Positions 16,631-25,180 of a stretch of 64,000 bases of DNA are shown here, one piece after another. Source of the stretch: Actinoalloteichus hoggarensis. Lineage in GTDB: Bacteria; Actinomycetota; Actinomycetes; Mycobacteriales; Pseudonocardiaceae. Where the stretch lies: positions 2,728,001 through 2,792,000 of the forward strand of contig NZ_CP022521.1 in the NCBI RefSeq assembly GCF_002234535.1, read 5' to 3'. Position numbers and translations under genes: made by a program. Numbering within the stretch: position 1 is the stretch's first letter; every line of letters begins with the position of its first letter. Below the pieces are notes generated by a model. The model did no database searches. It saw nothing but the letters and a program-made list of their open reading frames with translations, and had not been told where the DNA came from.

Positions 16631-18130
16631 ATGGACGACGTCGTCCACACCACGGCAGGCCGAGTGCGGGGATTCGAAGGCTCGTCCTCGGTGCTGGGCT
16701 TCCTCGGCATCCCCTACGCGGCTCCGCCCTTCGGCGCGAACCGGTTCCTGGCGCCCCGGCCCGCCGCGAGGTGGCGCGGCGTCCGCGACGCACGTTCCTT
16801 CGGGCCCGTCGCGCCGCAGTCCGCGCGGCTGCCCGGCATGCCTGCCTGGTCACCGGGGGACGAGGACGTCCTCACGGTGAACGTCTGGACGCCTCGGCGT
16901 GCCGCGGGCGGTCCGCCGCTGCCGGTGCTGGTCTGGCTGCACGGCGGGGCGTTCACCTTCGGTTCCGCGGCCCAGCCCGAGTTCGACGGTACGACGCTCG
17001 CCACGCGGGGTCTCGTGGTGGTGACGTGCAACTACCGACTGGGCTTCGAGGGCTTCGGGCGACTGGCGGGCCGTCCCGACGATCGAGGCCTGCTCGATCA
17101 GCTCGCCGCCCTGCGCTGGGTCCGAGACGAGATCGCGGCGTTCGGCGGAGACCCCGACCGGGTCACCCTCGCGGGACAGTCGGCGGGGGCCACCGCCGCG
17201 GCCTGCCTGCTGGGGCTGCGTGAGGCACGGGGTCTCCTCCACCGGGTGATCGCACACAGCCCGGTCGGTGTGACGGGCACTCGTGACTCCGCCGACGACG
17301 TCGCCGAGCGGATCGCCGCCGCCGCCGGGCTCACCGTGGACCGGCTGGGGACGGCATCGCCGCAGACCCTCGTCGCCGCCGCCGACGCGGTGTCGGCGGC
17401 CTGCCGTGTCGATCCCGCCCAGGGCCGCCGCTATTACGACTCCGTCCTCTTCGGTCCGGTGCCCGCCGACGGTGAGGTCGACGCGCTGCTCACCGCGCCG
17501 CCGCCCGAACCGCTGCACACGGGCGTCGCCCGCGACGTCGACCTGCTCGTCTGCCGCACCGACGACGAACACTGGCTGCTCGCGGCGGTGGACGGCGTGC
17601 CCTCGGTGACCGACGAGGCCGGCCTCGCCCACTTCATCGCAGCGCTGGACGTGCGGCCGGAGATCCTCGCCGACCGACGGCTGCGGCGGCCCCCGGCGTC
17701 GATCGAAGAGTTCTACCTGGACGTGTTCGGCGAGATCACGGTCGGCAGGCCCGCGGCCCGGCTGATCGAGGAACACGTCGCGGCGGGCGGTCGGGCCTTC
17801 TCGGCTCGCTTCGCCCGGCGCCTCGGCGCCGACGGACCGGTCCGGGCCTGGCACAACGCCGACCTGCCCTTCGCCTTCGGCAATCTCGACGTGCCGGGCG
17901 CGCGCTTCCTGATCGGCGGCCCGCCGACGGAGCAGGACCGGGCCTTGTCGCGCCGGATGTCGGCGGCCTGGGCGGACTTCGCGACCGCGGGACATCCGGG
18001 CTGGCCTGCCGTGCCCGCCGGGTCGGCGACCCCGACTCGAGTCTGGCGGACACCGCATGACGCGCTCGACCTGGAGCCGAGTCCGACACCACCCGGCGCG
18101 GATCCGCCCGGCCGCCGGACCCGGCGCTGA
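16631..18130 (+). CDS. type-B carboxylesterase
   Basis: A 499-residue alpha/beta-hydrolase of the carboxylesterase type B family. The nucleophile elbow is [17 protein letters not shown] with Ser184, and the oxyanion-hole motif is LVWLHGGAF. The N-terminal [24 protein letters not shown] is the family opening. It hydrolyses carboxylic esters, and no signal peptide is evident, so it is probably cytoplasmic. The start is ATG at 16631 with AAGGA upstream. It may release or remodel an ester in the pathway or be unrelated to it. Confidence 0.9.
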   Translation: MDDVVHTTAGRVRGFEGSSSVLGFLGIPYAAPPFGANRFLAPRPAARWRGVRDARSFGPVAPQSARLPGMPAWSPGDEDVLTVNVWTPRRAAGGPPLPVLVWLHGGAFTFGSAAQPEFDGTTLATRGLVVVTCNYRLGFEGFGRLAGRPDDRGLLDQLAALRWVRDEIAAFGGDPDRVTLAGQSAGATAAACLLGLREARGLLHRVIAHSPVGVTGTRDSADDVAERIAAAAGLTVDRLGTASPQTLVAAADAVSAACRVDPAQGRRYYDSVLFGPVPADGEVDALLTAPPPEPLHTGVARDVDLLVCRTDDEHWLLAAVDGVPSVTDEAGLAHFIAALDVRPEILADRRLRRPPASIEEFYLDVFGEITVGRPAARLIEEHVAAGGRAFSARFARRLGADGPVRAWHNADLPFAFGNLDVPGARFLIGGPPTEQDRALSRRMSAAWADFATAGHPGWPAVPAGSATPTRVWRTPHDALDLEPSPTPPGADPPGRRTRR

Positions 18131-18582
18131 GCCGGGGCGAGAGTCCCCGACCGGGCGGCGCCGGAGGTCGACGTCCGGGTGGACCCTTGCGGAGGCGGGT
18201 CGGACCGGCCGGAGTGGGGACCCGGACACCGTGGGCTCGACACGATCGCCTTGCCGGGTGACTCACGAGGACCGGGCCGACCGGCGAGAGCGGAGACGAC
18301 CAGAGCGCCCGGGCGGATCATCGCGAGGCGCGGGCCCGGCGCCGTGCCCACACTCGCCACCGCGTGAGTCCGCGACCGGATCTGGCGCGGCCGGTCGGCA
18401 CGGCGGGTTCCGGGGCCAGGCGGCCGAACCGGTGCGGTCCGGCCGTCCGGCCGTCCGGCGAACGTTGGATCACGAATAGACGTCGTTGCGTCGACGAGGC
18501 GGCACGGTTGGTGACGGTCCGGTTACCGTTCGACCCGCCGGTGGGGGCGGGCCCACCGGCGTCGGCACGGGGAGCGGCGCGG
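18131..18582. other. 452-bp intergenic region
   Basis: Between the esterase and the histidine kinase. A small hairpin (CGGGG/CCCCG, about 18134-18150) follows the esterase stop. The kinase frame stays open upstream to 18364, but the codons there are Arg/Pro-rich without family likeness. Nothing else was recognised. Confidence 0.35.
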
Positions 18583-19881
18583 ATGAATCGATTCACGTCC
18601 TGGTGGGGGCGGGCAGGTCGACTCCGACGGTTACGGGGCCTGGCTCCCGGCGGCACCCTCGGCTGGCTCGATCCGCGTTACATGCTCTCCAAACCGGGGG
18701 AGGAGCGAGCTCGACGTTTCATCGCCGTGCTGATGTTCGGACAGCGGGCCAGCTACCTGCTGCCCGCGCTGGCCGCGTCGCAGGGTGCGGGCTATCACGA
18801 CGCCGTCCTCAACGGAGTCCTCCTCGCCTGCGCCGTCGGCTGGAACGTCTTCATGGCCGTGGGCATCGGGCGGCGTGGCTGGTTCACCCACGGCATGGTC
18901 GCCGTCGATGTCCTGGTGGGCTGCCTGCTGCTGGCGGCGGTCACCGCGAACTGCCTGCCCGGCACGGAGTTCACCTCGGTCAACTGGTCGTCGAAGTACG
19001 CGCTCGGCACGGCGGCGCTCATCGGGGCGACACTGGCCCCGAGAGCGGCGATCCTCGTGTCACTGCTTCCGATGGTCTGCTACGTCTGGGCGTTGAGCGG
19101 CGGCGGCGCCTCCTTCACGATCAGCCCGAACATGATCGGCCACCTCAACTCCTGTCTCTGGTTCGGCCTGCTGCTGCACTACATGCGCCGGTACCTCTCC
19201 GCCCAGTCGCGCACCCTGGACGAGACCTCGCAGCGCAGACTGGCGACCGAGGTCGCCAAGGCCGCCGATCAGGCTCGGTTCCACGAACGCATCGCGCACT
19301 ATCGCACGCTGCACGACACGGCGCTGGCGACATTGACCGCCATCGCCCGCGGCGGGCTGGATCACCGCACAGACCAGGTTCGACGGCGGTGCGCCAAGGA
19401 CGCCGACTACATCCGGCGGCTGATCGTCGAGGACTCCGCCGGGGGCTTCACCGGGCTCGGCGACAAACTCGCCGAGGTGATGTCCGACGCGGAGGGGCTC
19501 GGGCTCCGCGTGCACTACCTGCCGGGCGCCCTGCCGGCCCACCTGCCGCGGCATGTCGTCGACGCCGTCGCCGACGCCTGCCGCGAAGGACTCAACAACG
19601 TCGCGCGGCATGCCCGTTCCAGCGAGGCATGGGTGACCGTCGACTGGGAGGACGCGGAGCTCGTCGTGCGTATCGTCGATCGGGGCATCGGCTTCGACCC
19701 GGACGTCACCCCGAGGGGCCTCGGGCTCGGCCGCTCGGTGATCGATCGCATGCGCGAGGTCGGCGGCCGCGTCGAACTGTTCTCGCTGTCCGGCGAGGGC
19801 ACCTGCCTGGAACTGTCGTGGCGGCAGGCGATCCCGGCCGTGGCGACCTCGCACACCGCGAGCGCCGGACCGGGACGCTGA
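18583..19881 (+). CDS. membrane sensor histidine kinase (NarX/DesK-type ATPase)
   Basis: A 432-residue kinase. Residues about 40-200 hold five or six hydrophobic segments that form an integral-membrane sensor. A dimerisation helix follows with the H-box HYRTLHDTALATL. The C-terminal HATPase domain has EGLNNVARHARSS (N box), DRGIGFDP and GLGLGRSVIDRM (G boxes). Start ATG at 18583 is chosen for GGGAG 8 bases upstream. It is convergent with the NarL/FixJ regulator at 19936, its most likely partner, and sits beside the lanthipeptide operon. In Streptomyces the corresponding regulator RamR is regarded as an orphan, so a linked membrane kinase is notable. The signal is unknown. Confidence 0.85.
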   Translation: MNRFTSWWGRAGRLRRLRGLAPGGTLGWLDPRYMLSKPGEERARRFIAVLMFGQRASYLLPALAASQGAGYHDAVLNGVLLACAVGWNVFMAVGIGRRGWFTHGMVAVDVLVGCLLLAAVTANCLPGTEFTSVNWSSKYALGTAALIGATLAPRAAILVSLLPMVCYVWALSGGGASFTISPNMIGHLNSCLWFGLLLHYMRRYLSAQSRTLDETSQRRLATEVAKAADQARFHERIAHYRTLHDTALATLTAIARGGLDHRTDQVRRRCAKDADYIRRLIVEDSAGGFTGLGDKLAEVMSDAEGLGLRVHYLPGALPAHLPRHVVDAVADACREGLNNVARHARSSEAWVTVDWEDAELVVRIVDRGIGFDPDVTPRGLGLGRSVIDRMREVGGRVELFSLSGEGTCLELSWRQAIPAVATSHTASAGPGR

Positions 19882-19935
19882 GGGGCGGCTTCGGCCGTCG
19901 GCGCGAAGGACGGCGACTCGCGTGCCCGACGCGGG

Positions 19936-20574
19936 TCAGCTCTGCGGATAGCGGGCGAGCCCGTCCTCCCGCACCCGGTTGGCCAGGTCCAGCTTGGTGT
20001 AGGTGGCGCGGCCCAGTTCGCGATACTTCTCCTTGACCTTCGCGAGGTACTTCTTCGCGGTCGCCGGCTGCACCCCGGCGCGTCGTGCCGCCGCCGTCAG
20101 CGTCATCCCGGAGGCATAGGCGACGAGCACCGCTCGCTCCTGCGCGGCCAGCCGGGGTCGTTCAGGCCGGGTGTCCCGGGACCAGGAGTACGCGAGTTCG
20201 GTGGAGTAGACGGTCTCGCCGGTCGCGACCTGGCGGATCGCGTCGGCCAGCACGTCGAGCGCGTGGTCCTTGGTGAGGTAGCCCAGCGCCCCGGCTCGGA
20301 CCACGTCGACCCCGTGCTCGACATGCGGCACCACGCTGGCCACCAGCACCTGGATGTCGGCCGCGACCAGGCGGCGGACGTTCTCGACGGGATCGGAGCG
20401 GTCCGCGAGAAGCAGATCGAGCACCACCACCCTCGGGCGCGCACCCGGCGCGGCCAGCAGCTCCTCCACCGTGCGCATCGTGCCCAACAGCCGCAGGTCC
20501 GGCACGGAGGACAACCAGGCGGCCAGCCCGTCCAACAGCATCTGATCGTCGTCGACGAACGAGACCGTGATCAT
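19936..20574 (-). CDS. NarL/FixJ-family response regulator
   Basis: A 212-residue response regulator. The receiver domain keeps every phosphorylation residue: Asp9 and Asp10 (SFVDDDQ), phospho-acceptor Asp53 (VVVLDLLL) and Lys102 (YLTKDHA). The C-terminal LuxR-type helix-turn-helix spans about residues 140-200, including TLTAAARRAGVQPATAKKYL as the recognition region. It is divergent from the LanKC gene and convergent with the histidine kinase, so it is the probable switch of the lanthipeptide operon, in the manner of RamR/AmfR. That assignment is inference from context. No clear Shine-Dalgarno precedes the ATG at 20574. Confidence 0.88.
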   Translation of the reverse strand: MITVSFVDDDQMLLDGLAAWLSSVPDLRLLGTMRTVEELLAAPGARPRVVVLDLLLADRSDPVENVRRLVAADIQVLVASVVPHVEHGVDVVRAGALGYLTKDHALDVLADAIRQVATGETVYSTELAYSWSRDTRPERPRLAAQERAVLVAYASGMTLTAAARRAGVQPATAKKYLAKVKEKYRELGRATYTKLDLANRVREDGLARYPQS

Positions 20575-20895
20575 GCGGCGACGGTGCTGTCAGGCCGCGG
20601 GCCTTCGCAGTCCTCGCCCGGTGGCGACGGCTCTCCTGCTCGTGATCGTTCTCGACGGTCCATCGAACCCCCCTGGTTCACGCAATCGCGCAGCTCGATT
20701 GCCCAAGCATAGGCGAGATCGTGGCAATTCCACGAGCGATCCAGATGTTTCGTGTCAATTCACCTAGCGGTCGCGCCCGGACCGCGTCAACACCTCCGAA
20801 AAGGGGGCTGGGAACGTCTTCCCTTCTCCCGCAGGATCGACATCGTCCGGTCGACGAGGCCGCGATCCGGGGAAACGTCGATCGGGGGAGCCGCG
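20575..20895. other. 321-bp divergent control region of the lanthipeptide locus
   Basis: Lies between the response regulator and LanKC starts and must hold both promoters. It is locally less G+C-rich around 20690-20770, as expected of a promoter. It contains one spaced inverted repeat (listed separately). No gene was seen. Confidence 0.5.
20698..20728. promoter_or_regulatory. candidate operator, spaced inverted repeat
   Basis: ATTGCC (20698-20703) and GGCAAT (20723-20728) form a perfect 6-bp inverted repeat with 19 bases between, centred about 180 bases before the LanKC start. It could be a site for the dimeric NarL-type regulator. The evidence is symmetry and position only. Confidence 0.3.
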
Positions 20896-23559
20896 ATGCG
20901 TGAGTTCTGGCTGATGTTCGCCAGCGACGAGTATTATCTCCCGCTCGATCACGTCACCGATGCCGGGACGCGCTACGCGCCGACCTCGGTGCGGCCCGGT
21001 TGGGCCGGACGGCCACGAGACTGCTGGCTGGACTGGTCCGCGCCGGGTGTCCCCGCCGTCGAGCACGGCTGGAAGATCCACGTCTCCAGCGGGCTGCTCT
21101 CCGCTCAGTCGACGCTCGACGCGGTCGCCGAGATCTGTTTCGACGAGCAGGTGCGCTTCAAGCACATCGCCGCCGAGAAGTTCTTCCTGGCCCTGCACCA
21201 TAAACACGGCCCACGTCCGCAGTCGGGCAAGTTCTGCGCCGTCTATCCGACGGACGTGGAAAGCGCACGTCGCGTGTTGGACCGGCTCGTCGAACGGCGC
21301 CGAGGAGCCGAGGCGCCGCACATCCTCACCGATCGACGTTATCGCGACTCGGCTTCCGTTCATTACCGATACGGCGCCTTCTCGCCGCGAGATCGACTGC
21401 TCGCCGACGGTTCGCGCGAGCCGATCCTGGTGGACGCCGCGGGCCGGGAGATCGCCGACGTACGGCGCCCGTTCTTCACCCTGCCCGACGGCGTCGTCGA
21501 TCCCTTCATCGAGGCGGAGCCGTCCCCGCACACGGGCTCGGTGCTGCTCGGCGGGCGCTATCGGGTGACCGCGGCCATCCGCCACAGCAACGCGGGGGGC
21601 AGCTACCGGGCGGTGGACGAGAAGACCGGTCGCACGGTGTTCATCAAGGAGGCCCGCGCGCACAACGGCTACACCTGGGACCGCGTCGACGCGCAGACCC
21701 GGTTGCGTCGCGAGCATCGGACCCTCGTCGACCTGCACGCGGTCGATCCGGGACTGGCGCCCGAGCCGCTCGAGTACTTCCGCGCCTGGGAACACGAGTT
21801 CCTGGTCACCGAGCACGTGCCCGGAACGCCGTTGTGGACGTGGGCCGGGCGGTACAACCGGATGATCAGGCCTGCGGCCACGCGGGCGGAGCGGACCGCG
21901 TACCTGGCCCGCGCGGCAGGCGTCCTCGCCGCACTGCGCGCCGTGCTGGATCGCCTGCACGCCCAGGGCAGGCGGTTCGGCGACCTCAGTCCGGGCAACG
22001 TTCTGATCGGCCCCGACGACGCGGTGCGGCTGGTGGACTTCGAGGCGACGTCGTCGCTGACCGGGCCCGAGCTGAAGATGGGCACCGAGGGGTTCTCGCC
22101 GCCGCAGGCCCTCGTCGACGCGGGCGTGGACTCCGACGACTACGGATTCGCCGCGCTGGCGCTCGTGCTGCTCTTCCCCCTGCAGAAGCTCATGCAGGTC
22201 GACGGAGCCGGGCGTGCCGAGCTGCTGCGGCGGGACCTCGGCCTGGACGACCTCGACGAGCCCGCCCAGGACGTGCTGTGGGCTGCCGCCCTGCGGTATT
22301 ACGGCACGGCCGGGGCGATGACACGCCCCGATCCGAGCCGCTCCCGCGACGTGGGTCCGGGTGTTCCCCAGCTCGTGGCCCGGGCGCGGGAACATCGAGG
22401 GCTGCCCACGGCCGCCGATCTCGACGAGCACCCGACGCGGTGCCTGCGCGAGCTGGTCGAGGATCTCGGGGCCGGTCTGCTGGCGATGGCGCGTCCCGAG
22501 CGGACGGACTGGCTGTTCCCGCCCTCTCCTCGGGCCTACGGCACCAACATGGTCTGCGTCGCCTACGGCACCGCGGGCGTGATCCACGCCCTGCACCACG
22601 CGGGCATCGCGATACCCGAGGAGGTCTCCGCCCGGTTCCGTCGAGAGGCGCTCGCGGAGCGGGACCGTCTCGCGCCCGGCCTGCACGTCGGCACGGCGGG
22701 CGTGGCCTGGGTCCTGGCCGAGACCGGCGCGCTGGACGAGGCGCTGGAGCTGATCGACCACGCGGGACGCCATGAGCTGACGCGCGGTGTGATCACCCTC
22801 GAGGGCGGTGCGGCCGGAGTGGGAACGGCGCAGCTCGCCCTCCACCGCTACACCGGCGACGAGAAGCGGCTCCAATCCGCCGCGGAGCTGGGCGAGCTGA
22901 TCCGGGACCTCGACGATCCGACGGCGGTGCTCGGGAAGTCGCTGCAGGGGCTGCTGCGTGGGCGCGCCGGGGTGGCGTTGTTCCTGCATCACCTAACCGA
23001 TGAGACCGGAGACGAGAGCTTCCGGCGGGCGGGCCTGACGCTCCTGCACGCCGAGCTGGACGGGGCGATCGAGATGCCGACCGGTGATCTCTCCTTCGTC
23101 GAGCATGCCGAGCTCCGGAGACAGCTGCCTTTCCTGAGCGTGGGTTCGGCCGGGGTGACCCCGGTGCTGGCCAGGTACGTCCGCGCCACCGGCGACGAGC
23201 GCTGCGCCGAGGCGCTGCCGAGGATCGCGGCGGACTGTGCCCTGAGCTGCGCCGTCGACCCCGGCCTGTACCAGGGCCTGGCGGGCGCCGTCTACGCCTG
23301 GGCCGACTACGCGGACCTGGCCGGGCTCGCCCACGCCGGCGAGGCCGCGGACCTGGTTCCCCGACTGGCGGGCGGCCTGGTCAAGCACGTGGTCCGGCAT
23401 CCGGACGGTCTCCGCGTACTGGGCAGCGCCACCACGCGGTACTCGGCCGATCTGCACAGCGGCTCGGCAGGCGTCCTGCTGGCGCTCAGCCGCGTCGTGC
23501 ACGGCCCCACCGGCCAGTTCTTCACCCTCGATCAGCGGGAGGGGGGTGAGACCACATGA
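20896..23559 (+). CDS. class III lanthipeptide synthetase (LanKC)
   Basis: An 887-residue trifunctional synthetase that phosphorylates Ser/Thr of a precursor, eliminates phosphate and cyclises onto Cys. Order: lyase domain (about 1-210), kinase domain (about 215-480) and cyclase-like domain (about 510-887). In the kinase, the Gly-loop is SNAGGSYRAVD (231-241), the ATP lysine is Lys251 in VFIKEAR, the catalytic loop is GDLSPGNVL with Asp363 and Asn368, and the metal-binding motif is DFE (381-383). The cyclase repeats (GTAGV, GRAGVAL, GSAGV) are present, but the zinc ligands of LanC/LanL are absent: the place of CHG reads YQG. This marks class III, like RamC/LabKC. Start ATG at 20896 has GGGGGAG 5 bases upstream. 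Its stop overlaps the precursor start. Confidence 0.95.
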   Translation: MREFWLMFASDEYYLPLDHVTDAGTRYAPTSVRPGWAGRPRDCWLDWSAPGVPAVEHGWKIHVSSGLLSAQSTLDAVAEICFDEQVRFKHIAAEKFFLALHHKHGPRPQSGKFCAVYPTDVESARRVLDRLVERRRGAEAPHILTDRRYRDSASVHYRYGAFSPRDRLLADGSREPILVDAAGREIADVRRPFFTLPDGVVDPFIEAEPSPHTGSVLLGGRYRVTAAIRHSNAGGSYRAVDEKTGRTVFIKEARAHNGYTWDRVDAQTRLRREHRTLVDLHAVDPGLAPEPLEYFRAWEHEFLVTEHVPGTPLWTWAGRYNRMIRPAATRAERTAYLARAAGVLAALRAVLDRLHAQGRRFGDLSPGNVLIGPDDAVRLVDFEATSSLTGPELKMGTEGFSPPQALVDAGVDSDDYGFAALALVLLFPLQKLMQVDGAGRAELLRRDLGLDDLDEPAQDVLWAAALRYYGTAGAMTRPDPSRSRDVGPGVPQLVARAREHRGLPTAADLDEHPTRCLRELVEDLGAGLLAMARPERTDWLFPPSPRAYGTNMVCVAYGTAGVIHALHHAGIAIPEEVSARFRREALAERDRLAPGLHVGTAGVAWVLAETGALDEALELIDHAGRHELTRGVITLEGGAAGVGTAQLALHRYTGDEKRLQSAAELGELIRDLDDPTAVLGKSLQGLLRGRAGVALFLHHLTDETGDESFRRAGLTLLHAELDGAIEMPTGDLSFVEHAELRRQLPFLSVGSAGVTPVLARYVRATGDERCAEALPRIAADCALSCAVDPGLYQGLAGAVYAWADYADLAGLAHAGEAADLVPRLAGGLVKHVVRHPDGLRVLGSATTRYSADLHSGSAGVLLALSRVVHGPTGQFFTLDQREGGETT

Positions 23560-23660
23560 CCGAGATCCTGGCGCTTCAGCAGCTTGCCGACGACAGCGAC
23601 AGCGAACTGATCCCGTGCAGCTCCTTGAGCATCGGCTGCTGCAACGTCGAAACGAGGTGA
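23556..23660 (+). CDS. class III lanthipeptide precursor (SapB/AmfS-like LanA)
   Basis: A 34-residue peptide whose ATG overlaps the LanKC stop (ATGA), with GGGAGGGGGG 9 bases upstream. Leader residues 1-20 begin MTEILALQQLADD, carrying the ILxLQ element that class III kinases recognise, then an acidic stretch. Pro20 is the only proline and sits at the predicted leader-core border. The 14-residue core is CSSLSIGCCNVETR. Ser22-x2-Ser25-x2-Cys28 fits the labionin/lanthionine pattern, and SSLSI matches the second ring region of SapB. Cys21 and Cys29 remain for a disulfide or another ring. The encoded prolyl oligopeptidase would cut after Pro20. The product is probably a small amphipathic surface-active or morphogenetic peptide, which is inference. 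Confidence 0.88.
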   Translation: MTEILALQQLADDSDSELIPCSSLSIGCCNVETR

Positions 23661-23737
23661 TCCGGCGACCTGCGGGGCTCGGGTCCCACCACCCGAGCCT
23701 CGCGGGGGCTGGTCATGATCACCGGGGAAGGACCGAG

Positions 23738-25180
23738 ATGTCGCGGGATCTGCGGTTGTACTGGGTCGGGCAGACCAGCACGAGTCTCGGCTCCGCCTTC
23801 ACCGCCGTCGCCGTACCCCTCATCGCCGTGCATGCCGTGGGAGCCACCGGCGGCCAGATGGGCCTGCTGACGGCGGCGGGCAGTCTCAGCGTCCTGTTGT
23901 TCGGCCTGCCACTGGCCACCCTCGCGGATCGGCTGCCGCGCAAGCGACCCTGGCTCATCGGCGCCGAACTCCTCGGCTGCTGTGCCGTCGGGATCGTCGC
24001 GCTCGGCGTCGCGGGGGACTGGGTGGACATCCCGCTCCTGGCCGCGTTCGCCTTCGTCCTGGGCTGCCTCGGCGCCCTCACGGAGGCCGTCTACTTCGCC
24101 CACCTCGGCAGCATCGTGGACCGGGAGGGACAGACCCGGGCCCGTGCCCACCTGCAGAGCGGCGAGTTCGTCGGCGACCTCACCGGACGGGGACTCGCGG
24201 GCCCGCTCATCGCGATCACCGGCCCGATCGGCGCGCTGCTGATCAACGTCGCGACTCGCCTGATCAGCGCGCTGTGCCTGCTGCGCATCGCCGCCCCGGA
24301 ACGGCCGACTCCGCCCACCGGCAGACGAGTGCGTCCCGCCGATCTACTCGTCGGATTCGCGGCGATCCGGGACAGTCCGTACCTGCGCAGGCTCGCGCCG
24401 TTCCTCGCCGTCAGCCAGCTGATGCGGGGCATGGTCGCGGCGCTGACCGCGCTGTTCATCCTCACCGTGCTCGGGGTGCCCGCGCTCTGGTACGGCGCGC
24501 TGTTCGTCGTGAGCGGCCTGGGCGGACTGGCGGGCAGCCTGCTGGCCGCTCGGCTCGCCGACCGCGTGACCCCGCAACGACTGGCCACGGTCGGCTTCGC
24601 GGGCGTCGCCGCGGCCACCGCCCTGCTGCCGCTCGCGGCGGGGCCGCTGCCGGTGGCGATGGTGGTGGCCGCGCTGGGTCTGGGCCTGCCGATCTTCTGC
24701 GGCGCGGTGGCCAACGTGGGCATGGTCGGCTTCGCGGGTCGCGAGCTGGGGGCGGAGGTGCTGGGTCGGTTCTCGGCGAGCTTCCAGCTCGTCGGCACCC
24801 TGGCCTTCATCATCGGCTCGGTCACCGCGGGCTTCGTCTCCGAGATCATCGGCATCCGACCGACCCTGTGGGCGGCCGCCGTCCTCGGACTGCTCGCCCT
24901 GTTCCTGCTGCCCGCCGCCCGGTACGGCGCCGGGCCCCAGACGGTGGCGGCGCAGACGGTGGCGGCGCAGGGCCCGGCTCGCCCGCCCGCGGCCGACCCG
25001 GCGACGTCGACGGCCGCTCCCCAGGCCGTCGAACGGGGGACAGGCGTGGGCGGGGCCGAGGACGTCGTGCGGTCCGCCGCACGTGTCCCCGGCACGGCCG
25101 CTGCGTCCGGCGCCCGCCGAACCGCCGAGGCAGTGCCGGTCGATCCGGCGGCGGACACCCGGCCGGGGGGCGCCCGATGA
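23738..25180 (+). CDS. MFS transporter, candidate lanthipeptide exporter
   Basis: A 480-residue major facilitator protein with 12 predicted hydrophobic segments and the loop motif ADRLPRKRPW between segments 2 and 3. It resembles the MFS_3/enterobactin-exporter group. After the last segment (about residue 395) it continues with an unusual 85-residue Ala/Pro-rich tail containing a tandem QTVAAQTVAAQ. Start ATG at 23738 has GGAAGGA 5 bases upstream. It lies 77 bases after the precursor and overlaps the peptidase start by 4 bases. SapB-type loci normally export with an ABC pair (RamAB), so an MFS protein in this position is a departure from that arrangement. Confidence 0.88.
   Translation: MSRDLRLYWVGQTSTSLGSAFTAVAVPLIAVHAVGATGGQMGLLTAAGSLSVLLFGLPLATLADRLPRKRPWLIGAELLGCCAVGIVALGVAGDWVDIPLLAAFAFVLGCLGALTEAVYFAHLGSIVDREGQTRARAHLQSGEFVGDLTGRGLAGPLIAITGPIGALLINVATRLISALCLLRIAAPERPTPPTGRRVRPADLLVGFAAIRDSPYLRRLAPFLAVSQLMRGMVAALTALFILTVLGVPALWYGALFVVSGLGGLAGSLLAARLADRVTPQRLATVGFAGVAAATALLPLAAGPLPVAMVVAALGLGLPIFCGAVANVGMVGFAGRELGAEVLGRFSASFQLVGTLAFIIGSVTAGFVSEIIGIRPTLWAAAVLGLLALFLLPAARYGAGPQTVAAQTVAAQGPARPPAADPATSTAAPQAVERGTGVGGAEDVVRSAARVPGTAAASGARRTAEAVPVDPAADTRPGGAR

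Noticed and set aside
18364-18582. Longer N-terminal form of the histidine kinase
   Set aside because: The extra 73 codons are Arg/Pro-rich without membrane or domain character, and a good ribosome site precedes ATG 18583.
20764-22992. Long minus-strand open frame opposite the LanKC gene
   Set aside because: No motif could be read in it and no ribosome site was found. The plus strand encodes kinase and lyase motifs throughout.
20896-23559. LanKC as a class IV (LanL) synthetase
   Set aside because: Class IV cyclases keep the Cys-Cys-His zinc site. Here the expected CHG reads YQG and no other Cys/His set is placed correctly.
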